From a virus: a DNA stretch of 21,336 nucleotides. The notes under the pieces are model-generated. The model did no database searches and was not told the origin of the DNA. It was given only the letters and a program-made list of their open reading frames with translations. Position 1 is the stretch's first letter. Every line of letters starts with the position of its first letter. Positions 1 to 9,124 of the stretch are shown piece after piece. The DNA lies in IMG/VR virus record IMGVR_UViG_3300044491_001695, positions 1 to 21,336 of that record. One strand, written 5' to 3'. The position numbers and the translations under genes are program-made.

Positions 1-3000
1 GCGGTATGCTAATACTGATGTCAGGCAGCGGATTGCTGTTTTTATCGTAACCCACTAAACTGTCGATCCACTTGTCAACTACGTCTTGTGTAGGTTTACT
101 AGTTTCAACTCCTTCGGTTAATAGTTGGTACTCAAAATGAACGTTATTATCTGTTTCTATTAAATCCCATTCAATATGCAAGATAGTATCTTTGTTTTTT
201 ATAAAGTTACGAACGTTATGTAAACCAAATTTATTTGAATCATAAAATGCAACAAATCTATAACCCTGTCCTGCTGGATCAGCAATTAACTGAGTTACAT
301 CGTATGAGCTTATTTTTCTATTTTCTATTTCAGGAATAGAACGTTTGTTTTTAACCCAATAATAATACTTGTTTGCAAACGTTCCAGTAATAGGATCGTA
401 AACTTCTGCTGCAACGTATGTATTATCGCCGTACTTGCTTGTACCACTAACACCTTCTGCTTCGCCTTCAACTGTGTCAGCAATATCGTTCCATTCGCTA
501 GGAAGTAAATCAGTTTCTACCCATTCGTAGACATCGACTTCAAAACTTGGTATTACTTTGTTCCAATTGTTGGTCTTGTATTCTAGGTTTCTTTGTCTTG
601 TATTAAACCATTTAACTGTGCTTAAATCCCACCATAGTTTTCCTACATAATTACTATCCCAAGGAGTTTTATTTCCGGTGTTTGTATAACCAACGTTATA
701 TACCGCAGGATCATAATATAACTTATATGTTAATTCTTGTTCGGCTGGGCCAGCAATTTTTCCTTGTATAGGATCAATAAAATCAAGATATGTTACTAAA
801 TCGCCTGTGGTTTTGTCATATAAAAATACATTTTTAATTTTACTAGTATCAACATAACTTTGTGTTAAGCTGTTGCTTATCCAAGAATTTGCATTTTTAA
901 TCGATCTAAAATCGATCATAAATCCTACATTTGTAAAGGCACCAGTATTATCAATATAATTTGCACTAGGCATTCCTACAAGTATGTGATTGTCTTGTAT
1001 TATCAGTGTAGGATTTATTGCTTTGTTTGTGTCTCTAGTATAACGCATTTTTTCTGCGTAGACCCATGTATCGTTGATATTTTGATAGACGTATACTTGT
1101 CCGTTGTCTTTTATTATATCAACAAGTTCTGTACTACCATTATCAAAGAATGTGTCATTGCTGTCAAACTCTGTTGTTACTTCGTTATCTCCGTTAATAC
1201 TAAGAACTGCAAGTTTGTTTTTTGAAAAATCTATATGCCATCCAAATAACTCATTTTTCTGTCCGGCTGGTGAATACAATTCTTGTGACAAATCAAACAG
1301 CGGATTTTCAGAGTTAAAGTTGTATTGATACAGATATACTTTACCGTTGTCAACTCCAGTATCATCTGCTGTTACCGCAGATACTGCTAGTGTATTTCCA
1401 TCATCTGATAGTGCAACACTATAACCAAAGTCTTCACCTAATGTAGTTGCATCAATATTAGATTCATAAATGTATCTTTGATTATTGTCAATTCTGTAGA
1501 TACTAACTCTGTTTTCACTGTTTGAATCTAGTATACCGGCAATTGCAATTATGTTTCCGTTTTGACTAACATCAAAACTTCTACCAATGTTAATAGCATT
1601 ACCTAGTCCAACGCTGTCACTGTCAACCTCGACTACATCTCCTAAGTTAGGTATAAACCCTACGTAATCGATATATTGATCTAATACCTGCCATTCGGTG
1701 TCAGTGCCAGGAATAATTCCACTACTTCCAAAAATATTTGTGTTTGCTTTATAAAGTATGTTTCCTGCAAAAACAATTTCGTCTGTATAATATGTTTTTA
1801 AAGGATCAAACGTTCCTTTGTAGTTTCTGTCTTTACTATACACAAAAGTATCTGTGTTGTCAAGTGGACTATTAATAAAATAAATTCTACCATTATCAGC
1901 AAAACTACGTACAAACAATCTGTGTACATTTTCTGTACTAAACGCACTCTTGATTGCAATACCAAACTGTTCGTTATTTTGTGGAACCGGTGAAAGTATT
2001 GTAGTTAACGGTCTGTATGCATTAACTACCTTTTTATAAACATGGATAACACCTTGGCTTTCAAGGTTGCTGATAGTTCCGTTTTCGTCGGTTTCTAAAA
2101 TGTCAATAGATTCCCAATCTTGTGCCAAAGAACTAATTGTGCTATCTGCTACACCTGCAGGTATATCTTGTATTGCACGCCATAATGTTCCTCTGTCGCT
2201 TACAATGTCACCTTGATTGTATGCACTAGTTCCGTCAAACTCGCCAATGTATCTGCTCTTAACGTCAGATGCATACGGTGCACCAACTAATAGATATTGT
2301 CCATTTTCAGTGATGCAAACACTAGTACCAAATCCTGCGCCTTCTCTGTAAAGAATGCCAGTTGAAATAAAGCCCGATGCAAATGTATGAGCACTAAATC
2401 CTGTACCGTTAAGCGATGTAGTTAATGCTTTATCAATATATACTTCAAATTCAAAATCATTTAACACATTGATGTAATAAAGATTGTCATTTAAATCAGT
2501 TAATCCAGTAGCGCCAGAAACTTTAATTTGCTGTCCTGTTTCCAACCCGTGTTCTACAGGAGTAGTAATTGCTACTGGATCTGTTTGAGAAATAGTTTCA
2601 ATTGCTTGAGTAGCAATATCTTCAGGTGTTATTGTTTGTATTAAGCTGTATTCTTGAGATTCACTTATTCTCGAATACACTGCTACCGACCCGTTTATTC
2701 CGTTATCCGGTAAACCAACAGCTAGTGTTTGATTTGATCCATTAACGCTAAATGCAGTAGCATAGCCTTCATCAACTAATCCCGATTCGTTAGGCAATTC
2801 CTGCTGTAAATTAAACACAGGGTTGTTATCAAACACTTCGCTAATTCCATTGCCATTGTTGTCAACCCATATTCTTTCGTTAGAGTCTAAATCGTAATTT
2901 ACAAAGACATCGTTTGCATCAGTTATTGCTGGCAAACGTCTACTATTAAGTTGACTGATAATACCAAGTGTGCTATCTGATAAATCTATACTATCGTCTG

Positions 3001-6000
3001 TAATAGGAGTATTTGAATAAAATTCAACAGTATTTAGATTTACTTTTCTTGCAACCCAAAAACCGTTAACGTCTTCGTTTACATTATTAATTCCAACAAT
3101 TTCTCCAATACCAAACGGCACTGCTTTGTTAAATGTTGCAACAAATCCTATTTCAGTTTTATCAATTTGTACTATTCTCACAGGCGAAAGTATGTGTTTA
3201 TAAACATTCCACGATTGCTGCGCTTCTGGTACCCAAATAAAACTATTAACATTTACTTGATTAATATCTAACGATAATACATCTTTTAAAGTTCTTGTAA
3301 AGAAGTTAATTTGATCTAGTGCTACGTATCCACCTGTTTTTGTATACTCTGAAAAATCGTTGCTTGTAATAAACGGATTATGAGTATATGTTTCAGTTTT
3401 TAAGTATACATCTTTTAATGGGTATTGATAAACAAGATCTGTTCTTGTTGAATCTACGGTGTTAACTAATTCGACTGTTTGAGGTTCTAGTCTAAACTGT
3501 CTTTCGTCAAGTTGATATTCAACTTCGCTGAAGCTGTCTGTTGCACCGTACATACCAGTTCTGATAGCCCATTCTTCGTAGAAGTTTAAACTGTCTTGAT
3601 TTGCACTTCCAAGTTTATCAAATAGCTTAGTTAAAACGTTGTTTGTGCCTTTATCTTGTATCATACCTTGATAGAATTTATATTGGCTCACATCGTCATT
3701 TATAATATTTTCAAGGTATTGACGTTTTTGATATCCAATCAAGTGTTGTGCTAAACGCTGCTGTTCAGTATCAAAATTATCGGTGTCTAGATCATAAAAA
3801 TCTGTAAACTGATTAGTTTTGTAATCCCAGTTTGGTTTAAGACTGCTAGTTGGACGTTCTGGAAGAACTGTCCATAACTCGTTTTCAAAGTTTTCTGTTC
3901 CAGCATGTGTAAATCTAGCACTGTAGTAAAACTCTTTGTATTTTATTAATTCGCCAATGTAATAATCTTTGTACGATTCCCATTCAGTAACTGTTGCCTG
4001 GTCGTAAACAAATCCAGGAATATTTAATCCACCATTCCAGTTATCAGTTCTGTAACCTACAACTTTAATACGCTCTTGTCTATACCCCGGTTCTGGGTCA
4101 TAAATTGTATCGTTAAAAACAGTACTATTATCAATTATTACTACATGTTCTTTTTGTATAATAGGAAGTTTAGCAAAGTAAATTCCTTCTTGGGTTCGTG
4201 CAGGTGATATACTAAACACGTTGCTTGCATCTCTGCTAACGTTTGTATTTGTAGCGTTTAATTTACTAGTGTCTGCTTTTAAGACATCATACCCATAAAA
4301 ATTATCAAATACATTATCGACAACGTGATAGTCAGCTGCAAATTCTAAATAGTTAGCAGCAGGACTTAATACTATAACACTATTTGTTGCCCAGTTCTGT
4401 GTTGTCCAAAACAAGAATTCTTTAGTTACAAGTTTAAAATCTTCTAGTGCTTCAGTTTGTTTGTTGAAAAATTCAAATTTAAATCCTTTTTCGATTAGTA
4501 GTTTTTCATATCCTAAAAGAAAGTCTACTACTGCCTGAGTGCTAGACAGTATAGATCCGTAGTTTATTGTTAATATTTTGTTTTCAAATCTTTTTCTAAT
4601 TAGTGCAGTTGCGCCGCCTGATATAGGCAGTTCAGAAAGCTGACTAAAATTAGATGACTCAAACTCTGCGCCTGTTGTATGCCCGGTGTTAACTCTATAA
4701 TAACGATTGTCATATTTTACAATTTTACCAGCAACTAAAACTTTGTTTTCATTCCACTCAATAAAACTTTCGCTAATTCCGCCGACATTAATAGAAGCAT
4801 CGTTGCTTGAAGCTAATGGAGGGTAGTATTCAAAGAACGGATCTTCTTGATTGTAGCCGTTAACTTTATAGCCTTTTGCTGTTTTTTCAAGTATAATACC
4901 ACTGTAATTTAATACGTTTCTTGGACTACTAGTGTTCAAGAATATTTGATAATTTTCATATGGTATGAATACATTTCCTTGATTTAAAGGTGTACGACTA
5001 TCTAACACTAAACGCAATTTATTAATATCAGCAAATCCGCCTAATTTAAATGCAATTTGATTGTTTATATTTGTTAAGTCAGACATATATGTTTCAAACT
5101 TTGAAGTTAAGTTGCTGGTCATATAATCTGCAACATAATTAACAAGGCCCGATGTTTGATTGTATCCAGTACTAGTTTTTACATTAGGAAATACTATATC
5201 TTGCAATCTAATTGATTTTTTATTATTGTAAATTAAATTTCCGCATAGATTTCTTGAAATTCTACTTCTATCAAATCCTTTTGCAAATACTTCATTTGGA
5301 CGATTTAGTATAATAGCTACTAGTAAACTAAATGCATAATCGCTACTACGTCTCCATGCAGTTTCTACAGGTGCTTCGTCTCCAAATTCAAACGGCACAT
5401 CTTTGCTCACATTAAAACTAAATTCTTTTGCATAACCGCTTTTTAAAGGATCGATTAATTGTCCGCTTTCGTCAACTGGCAGATGACTTAATAAATTTGG
5501 TCTGATAAACTTTTTGTTTCTTAAAACAGGTTTGTTTGGTTCTCTAGTAATGCCCTGTTCTATGTCCTGCCAAAGTATTAAGTTGTTACTAGTGTACGGT
5601 GCTGGGCCATATACACTTTCCCACCATGTAGGCTGGTCACTAAACCCAAGCATTTCCCAAGGATGTGTATGAGGTCTATCAGTGTCATACGCATTTTTAT
5701 ATACTGCTCTCCAAAATCCAGGTAGAGGAGTTCCAGTAGGTCCAGAACTTCTACTGTAGTTGTACGAAAACGGAACACCTTGAGTTACAAAATCATTAGA
5801 AGCATAATCCTCGTTTCCTACAAGAGTTAACCAGTTTACAAAATCTGTAATCATTACTTTGTCAAGCTGCTGTTTAGTCAGATTTGTGTTTCTGTAATCG
5901 CCTTGAACAAAATTGTAAATATCAAAAATGTTGCTATCGTAGCTAACTTTTAAATTGTTATAAATTCTTTTTTCTAATTCGATTAATAAATCATCTCTAT

Positions 6001-9000
6001 AATCGTTATATGCAACACTAATACTGCCGTCGTGTCCTCTAATAACATTTGTATTTTGAGTATATGACGAATCTACAAACTTCTTAGGTTCAAACTTTGG
6101 ATAAAGTCCAAGTTTGGTAGGAGTTTGTGGAATAAAGCTACCTTCGGTATTTTCATATTCATATATTTCAACTACATCGCCATTGGCTAATGTTGCAGAT
6201 ATATTTACAAACCCTTCAGTTGTAAAAGTGTAATCGTGTTCATATGATAACTGCAAATTGTTAACATATACATAAACTGCTTTTGTACTTAATTTAGTAA
6301 TATCAAAAGCAGTTGACAATGCATAAAAAGTGTTTCTATAATCAAGTACAGTATATTCTAATTTTTTTGCACCACCAAATGCTAACATGTCGGTGCTATA
6401 AAACGGCATAGACTGTGTTTTGTTTTTTGTTAATTCAAGTAGTATTGCATCAACGTGATCTTTTACATTGCCAACATAACCACTGTTTTTAGCTTCTGCT
6501 AAAAATTCTCTTTTAAATTTGCCATATTCGTTTTTTGCAAAACGTACTGCTTTTATTATATTTGCATCTTTGTTTGTTAAATGATAAAGAGCTAAGTTAA
6601 TTGGACCGCTATGTTGTACAAATTTTTGTCCATACCTATTAACACTACCAAGATCTCTTAAATTTCCAATGCCGGGCTGTGTACCAACATAATCGTCTAA
6701 TTCAGCTACCAGCCCTTCAACGTGATCGTTTACTTGACCTAGTGTAAATTCTGTAATATTGTTGTTTAACGGATTGCGTTCTAAGTTGTGAGGTATTTCG
6801 TAATAGCCGTTTGCATTTTTTGGGCTATTGCTAAAACATTTTAAAACTACAATATCAGTACTTGCAATATCATTTACAAACTGAACATATCTAACTGCAT
6901 TAACATTAACATAATTCCAGTCAACTGACTCAAGTAGATATTTGTTGTTTAAATAAACATTAACTTTTAAATCTTGTAAATTAGCACTGTTGTTGAATAC
7001 ATCAACAGGGAATAAATTAAGGCTATCTTCGCCTGTGAATTTTCTAATTACATATTGTTTACTTTTTTGTGGTGCTTTTGTCCACGCATTTGCATACAGA
7101 AGATTTCCATTGTTATATTTTCTTAAAAACAATTCGTCGCTGTTAACGTTTAAAATTACATTGTTTTCTTCATACTCGTATTTTTTTAATAACAGATCAA
7201 AATCAAATACAATATCGCCAACGTTATTAATGTTTTTATAACTTAATGGAAATCCTAATTCTGTGTCATTAGATCCCGATCCTACTCTGTATGAAAAAAC
7301 TCTATTTCCACTAAAGTTGTTTGAAGGATAATATGTTTCGTCGCCTATAGAATATCCATTGCTATCGTAAAGATCAAACTTTGGTGCTTGGTTTAGTCCT
7401 GTTTTATCTTGTGCAATTTTCCATTCGGTGCCATTGTACCAATACATTCTTCCTGCATTTTTTACACCAGATTTTACTAAAACAGTGTCATCTTCTGTTG
7501 GAGTAGAATCTGTTGTTTCAATTAAACTAATTTGATAATTGTTATTGTGTGTAATAAAAGATACTTGAAAAATCTTGCCATTAACAAAGCTGTCGGAATC
7601 AGCAGTAAATAGAACACGCATACCTTGTACAAGATCTACGCCATCAACATTGTATCCACTTGATCCTTCAATTGTACTGAAAACGTCTGCTGTAAATGTG
7701 TCAACTAAGTCAACATTGTCTTTAGCGTTTACTCCGTGATTGTACAAACGTAAACCGGCATCAAATTCAATGATAGGACGCTTTGCTCTAGCACTTTCGT
7801 CAATTTCAACAGGCTGATTATTAATAGCTGCACTTGTTTCAATAATGTCTTTGTGGAACCAACGATTATATCTTGCCCAAGCATTTCTGCTTGAATCAGC
7901 TCTATTGATGCACATATAATCTTTTGATCCTGCAAAACTTAGTGCATCACCAAACGGAACTCTATCAAATCCATACTGATCAAACGGAACTAGTGTATCT
8001 TGTGTAAAGATAGCAGGAACTTCTAAATTATTAACTGGAACAAGAGTTATTCCTTCTCCTACTCCTTCAACATAATACAATCCTTCTGCATATGTTGCTG
8101 GTGTTACAAATCCTTGGAAATAAACTTTTAATCCGTTGGTAAATTTCCAACCGGCACTAGTGGTGTACGTTTTCTTTCCTAAGATTTCATTTTCTACATC
8201 AATTTCAGATGCTTCTTCAATATCATATACATTAAATGCACCACTTGTATTAATATCGTATTGGCTAATATAATATAATGTATCTGGAGCATTTTCCGGA
8301 ATTGTAAATTCAAGAACACCGTTTTCAACAAATCCGTCTGCAATGAAATCGCTTCTATTAACTAGTGTTTCTGTATCGTCTGAAATAATAGTAATACCGT
8401 CTTCGTATAATGTAGTAATTAAACTACTGTCAATATTATCAACAGCTGGCTGGAATGCTCTACTAGTTGCAATGCTAATAGGATGACCCGGAGTATTAAC
8501 TTCAAATCTGTATGTTTGTCCTCTGTACAGTTTTAAACTAGGGTTTCTAGTTAAACCATTTGGTGTAAACAAATATGCAAAGTTGTCGTCATCTTCAACT
8601 AATGTAACTTGATATGTGCTAACAATTTCTTTGCTTTGTCCTTTAACAGGAACTTCTTGCGGTCCGTTTGGCAACCAATAATATTCACGGAAATTTGTGA
8701 ATTTATCAAAATTAATATGAGGGTTCCATGCATAATATTCTTGACTGTTTAACAAACTGTGATTACTAGTGGTACTTCTAAATGCATTTAGTTGTCCAAT
8801 GTAATCATTGTAATCTTTGTAAAAAGTAACATTGCCGATATTATCTTTGACAACCAATGATGGCTCCAACTGATAGTTTTCTCTATCAGCAGATACATCC
8901 GGTAGATATGTATCATCTACTGTTGTTGCTTTTGATTCTCTACGACCAACAAATGCATTAATTTTTTCTACAACACCAGGTGTAGTATATTGATCAAGAG

Positions 9001-9124
9001 TACTTCCTAAGAACTTTTTATTAGAATCTGATCTAAAATATCTTGGTAAAAGTTCTGCACTACTACGATTATTGTCTTTTCCTGCTGGCAACGGATACTC
9101 GTTCTGATCGTTGTTATATGCCAT
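1..9124 (-). CDS. Giant virion structural protein in the gp7 position of the baseplate wedge (partial, C-terminus outside window)
   Basis: One open frame of 3041 codons with no stop runs off the left edge, so the protein is longer still. The ATG overlaps the gp6 stop by one base (TAATG) and follows GGAGG nine bases upstream. It occupies the place of T4 gene 7 (baseplate wedge, about 1030 residues) but is at least three times longer. Conserved-looking stretches such as EYYWLPNGP, PHTHPWEMLGF, NLRDLGSVNRYGQKF and KWIDSLVGYD match my memory of giant structural proteins of marine T4-like phages. Visible pieces are a cupredoxin-like domain (about 190-306), an FCCH-like segment (about 1980-2040), a calcium-loop motif (D2088-D2099), and a run of seven FG-GAP/WD-like repeats (about 2115-2745) interrupted by another FCCH-like module and two carbohydrate-binding-like modules. 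No transmembrane segment or signal peptide was noticed. A structural role is well supported by context and family resemblance. Equivalence to gp7 rests on position only. Confidence 0.82.
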   Translation of the reverse strand, partial: MAYNNDQNEYPLPAGKDNNRSSAELLPRYFRSDSNKKFLGSTLDQYTTPGVVEKINAFVGRRESKATTVDDTYLPDVSADRENYQLEPSLVVKDNIGNVTFYKDYNDYIGQLNAFRSTTSNHSLLNSQEYYAWNPHINFDKFTNFREYYWLPNGPQEVPVKGQSKEIVSTYQVTLVEDDDNFAYLFTPNGLTRNPSLKLYRGQTYRFEVNTPGHPISIATSRAFQPAVDNIDSSLITTLYEDGITIISDDTETLVNRSDFIADGFVENGVLEFTIPENAPDTLYYISQYDINTSGAFNVYDIEEASEIDVENEILGKKTYTTSAGWKFTNGLKVYFQGFVTPATYAEGLYYVEGVGEGITLVPVNNLEVPAIFTQDTLVPFDQYGFDRVPFGDALSFAGSKDYMCINRADSSRNAWARYNRWFHKDIIETSAAINNQPVEIDESARAKRPIIEFDAGLRLYNHGVNAKDNVDLVDTFTADVFSTIEGSSGYNVDGVDLVQGMRVLFTADSDSFVNGKIFQVSFITHNNNYQISLIETTDSTPTEDDTVLVKSGVKNAGRMYWYNGTEWKIAQDKTGLNQAPKFDLYDSNGYSIGDETYYPSNNFSGNRVFSYRVGSGSNDTELGFPLSYKNINNVGDIVFDFDLLLKKYEYEENNVILNVNSDELFLRKYNNGNLLYANAWTKAPQKSKQYVIRKFTGEDSLNLFPVDVFNNSANLQDLKVNVYLNNKYLLESVDWNYVNVNAVRYVQFVNDIASTDIVVLKCFSNSPKNANGYYEIPHNLERNPLNNNITEFTLGQVNDHVEGLVAELDDYVGTQPGIGNLRDLGSVNRYGQKFVQHSGPINLALYHLTNKDANIIKAVRFAKNEYGKFKREFLAEAKNSGYVGNVKDHVDAILLELTKNKTQSMPFYSTDMLAFGGAKKLEYTVLDYRNTFYALSTAFDITKLSTKAVYVYVNNLQLSYEHDYTFTTEGFVNISATLANGDVVEIYEYENTEGSFIPQTPTKLGLYPKFEPKKFVDSSYTQNTNVIRGHDGSISVAYNDYRDDLLIELEKRIYNNLKVSYDSNIFDIYNFVQGDYRNTNLTKQQLDKVMITDFVNWLTLVGNEDYASNDFVTQGVPFSYNYSRSSGPTGTPLPGFWRAVYKNAYDTDRPHTHPWEMLGFSDQPTWWESVYGPAPYTSNNLILWQDIEQGITREPNKPVLRNKKFIRPNLLSHLPVDESGQLIDPLKSGYAKEFSFNVSKDVPFEFGDEAPVETAWRRSSDYAFSLLVAIILNRPNEVFAKGFDRSRISRNLCGNLIYNNKKSIRLQDIVFPNVKTSTGYNQTSGLVNYVADYMTSNLTSKFETYMSDLTNINNQIAFKLGGFADINKLRLVLDSRTPLNQGNVFIPYENYQIFLNTSSPRNVLNYSGIILEKTAKGYKVNGYNQEDPFFEYYPPLASSNDASINVGGISESFIEWNENKVLVAGKIVKYDNRYYRVNTGHTTGAEFESSNFSQLSELPISGGATALIRKRFENKILTINYGSILSSTQAVVDFLLGYEKLLIEKGFKFEFFNKQTEALEDFKLVTKEFLFWTTQNWATNSVIVLSPAANYLEFAADYHVVDNVFDNFYGYDVLKADTSKLNATNTNVSRDASNVFSISPARTQEGIYFAKLPIIQKEHVVIIDNSTVFNDTIYDPEPGYRQERIKVVGYRTDNWNGGLNIPGFVYDQATVTEWESYKDYYIGELIKYKEFYYSARFTHAGTENFENELWTVLPERPTSSLKPNWDYKTNQFTDFYDLDTDNFDTEQQRLAQHLIGYQKRQYLENIINDDVSQYKFYQGMIQDKGTNNVLTKLFDKLGSANQDSLNFYEEWAIRTGMYGATDSFSEVEYQLDERQFRLEPQTVELVNTVDSTRTDLVYQYPLKDVYLKTETYTHNPFITSNDFSEYTKTGGYVALDQINFFTRTLKDVLSLDINQVNVNSFIWVPEAQQSWNVYKHILSPVRIVQIDKTEIGFVATFNKAVPFGIGEIVGINNVNEDVNGFWVARKVNLNTVEFYSNTPITDDSIDLSDSTLGIISQLNSRRLPAITDANDVFVNYDLDSNERIWVDNNGNGISEVFDNNPVFNLQQELPNESGLVDEGYATAFSVNGSNQTLAVGLPDNGINGSVAVYSRISESQEYSLIQTITPEDIATQAIETISQTDPVAITTPVEHGLETGQQIKVSGATGLTDLNDNLYYINVLNDFEFEVYIDKALTTSLNGTGFSAHTFASGFISTGILYREGAGFGTSVCITENGQYLLVGAPYASDVKSRYIGEFDGTSAYNQGDIVSDRGTLWRAIQDIPAGVADSTISSLAQDWESIDILETDENGTISNLESQGVIHVYKKVVNAYRPLTTILSPVPQNNEQFGIAIKSAFSTENVHRLFVRSFADNGRIYFINSPLDNTDTFVYSKDRNYKGTFDPLKTYYTDEIVFAGNILYKANTNIFGSSGIIPGTDTEWQVLDQYIDYVGFIPNLGDVVEVDSDSVGLGNAINIGRSFDVSQNGNIIAIAGILDSNSENRVSIYRIDNNQRYIYESNIDATTLGEDFGYSVALSDDGNTLAVSAVTADDTGVDNGKVYLYQYNFNSENPLFDLSQELYSPAGQKNELFGWHIDFSKNKLAVLSINGDNEVTTEFDSNDTFFDNGSTELVDIIKDNGQVYVYQNINDTWVYAEKMRYTRDTNKAINPTLIIQDNHILVGMPSANYIDNTGAFTNVGFMIDFRSIKNANSWISNSLTQSYVDTSKIKNVFLYDKTTGDLVTYLDFIDPIQGKIAGPAEQELTYKLYYDPAVYNVGYTNTGNKTPWDSNYVGKLWWDLSTVKWFNTRQRNLEYKTNNWNKVIPSFEVDVYEWVETDLLPSEWNDIADTVEGEAEGVSGTSKYGDNTYVAAEVYDPITGTFANKYYYWVKNKRSIPEIENRKISSYDVTQLIADPAGQGYRFVAFYDSNKFGLHNVRNFIKNKDTILHIEWDLIETDNNVHFEYQLLTEGVETSKPTQDVVDKWIDSLVGYDKNSNPLPDISISIP
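1660..2255 (-). other. Two carbohydrate-binding-like (CBM5/12-type) modules between propeller repeats
   Basis: Two stretches have the pattern Y-x-x-G/D-(D/E)-I-V-x-x-x-G-x-L-(W/Y)-(R/K)-A, then a Trp about 20-25 residues later. The first is AYNQGDIVSDRGTLWRAIQD with W in DWESID (about 2095-2255). The second is YYTDEIVFAGNILYKANTN with W in TEWQVL (about 1660-1825). This is the signature of the small CBM5/12 (chitin-binding type 3) fold found in many phage tail proteins. Whether either binds sugar is not shown by the sequence. Confidence 0.45.
2385..2590 (-). other. FCCH-like module inserted between propeller repeats 1 and 2
   Basis: Residues about 2180-2247 of the giant protein read DPVAITTPVEHGLETGQQIK, followed by a VSGATGLTDLN turn and an aromatic-rich strand ending near GTGFSA. 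This matches the marine phage module often annotated as ubiquitin-activating E1 FCCH-like: 'I-T-T-x-x-HGL-x-TGQ-x-(I/V)-x-(V/I)-SG' then 'LN-x-N-x-Y'. It is a small beta domain found in tail proteins and has no enzymatic implication here. A weaker relative lies at about 3010-3180, with PFGIGEIVGINNVNEDVNGF. Confidence 0.5.
8207..8557 (-). other. Cupredoxin-like domain with altered ligand positions, N-terminal part of the giant protein
   Basis: Residues about 190-306 read NPSLKLYRGQTYRFEVNTPG, then H214-P, and near the end ENAPDTLYYISQYDINTSGA. Marine phage and bacterial proteins with a cupredoxin-like domain usually show L-x-x-x-RGQTY-x-F, GHP, and a C-terminal 'PDTLYYxCxxHxxM' that supplies Cys, His and Met to copper. 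Here the early His in GHP is kept but the Cys, His and Met positions are occupied by other residues (Y284-Y285-I-S-Q). The fold is inferred. Loss of metal binding follows if the alignment is right. Confidence 0.55.

Larger units (their letters stand above)
890..2775 (-). other. Putative seven-repeat beta-propeller region within the giant structural protein
   Basis: The translation contains seven repeats of the FG-GAP/WD-like form: FG, a hydrophobic stretch, a polar turn with Gly, then a hydrophobic LAVGAP-like strand, usually ending in a V-Y-hydrophobic-Y strand. Examples are GFGTSVCITENGQYLLVGAP (near 2340), FGYSVALSDDGNTLAVSA (near 1430), GRSFDVSQNGNIIAIAG (near 1590), YATAFSVNGSNQTLAVGLP (near 2760), FGIAIKSAF (near 1970), FGWHIDFSKNKLAVLS (near 1250) and PTLIIQDNHILVGMP (near 1000). 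Seven is the usual blade number for integrin-alpha-type propellers. Spacing is irregular because other modules are inserted. The fold is inferred from pattern only. Confidence 0.6.

Noticed and set aside
986-1328. Two overlapping plus-strand open frames
   Set aside because: They lie antisense to the giant structural gene, have Cys/Phe/Ser-rich low-complexity translations and no promoter or ribosome site.
5578-7935. Short minus-strand open frames of 66 and 68 codons (5578-5778 and 7729-7935)
   Set aside because: They lie in another frame of the same strand as the giant gene, whose own frame is open throughout; they have no independent signals.
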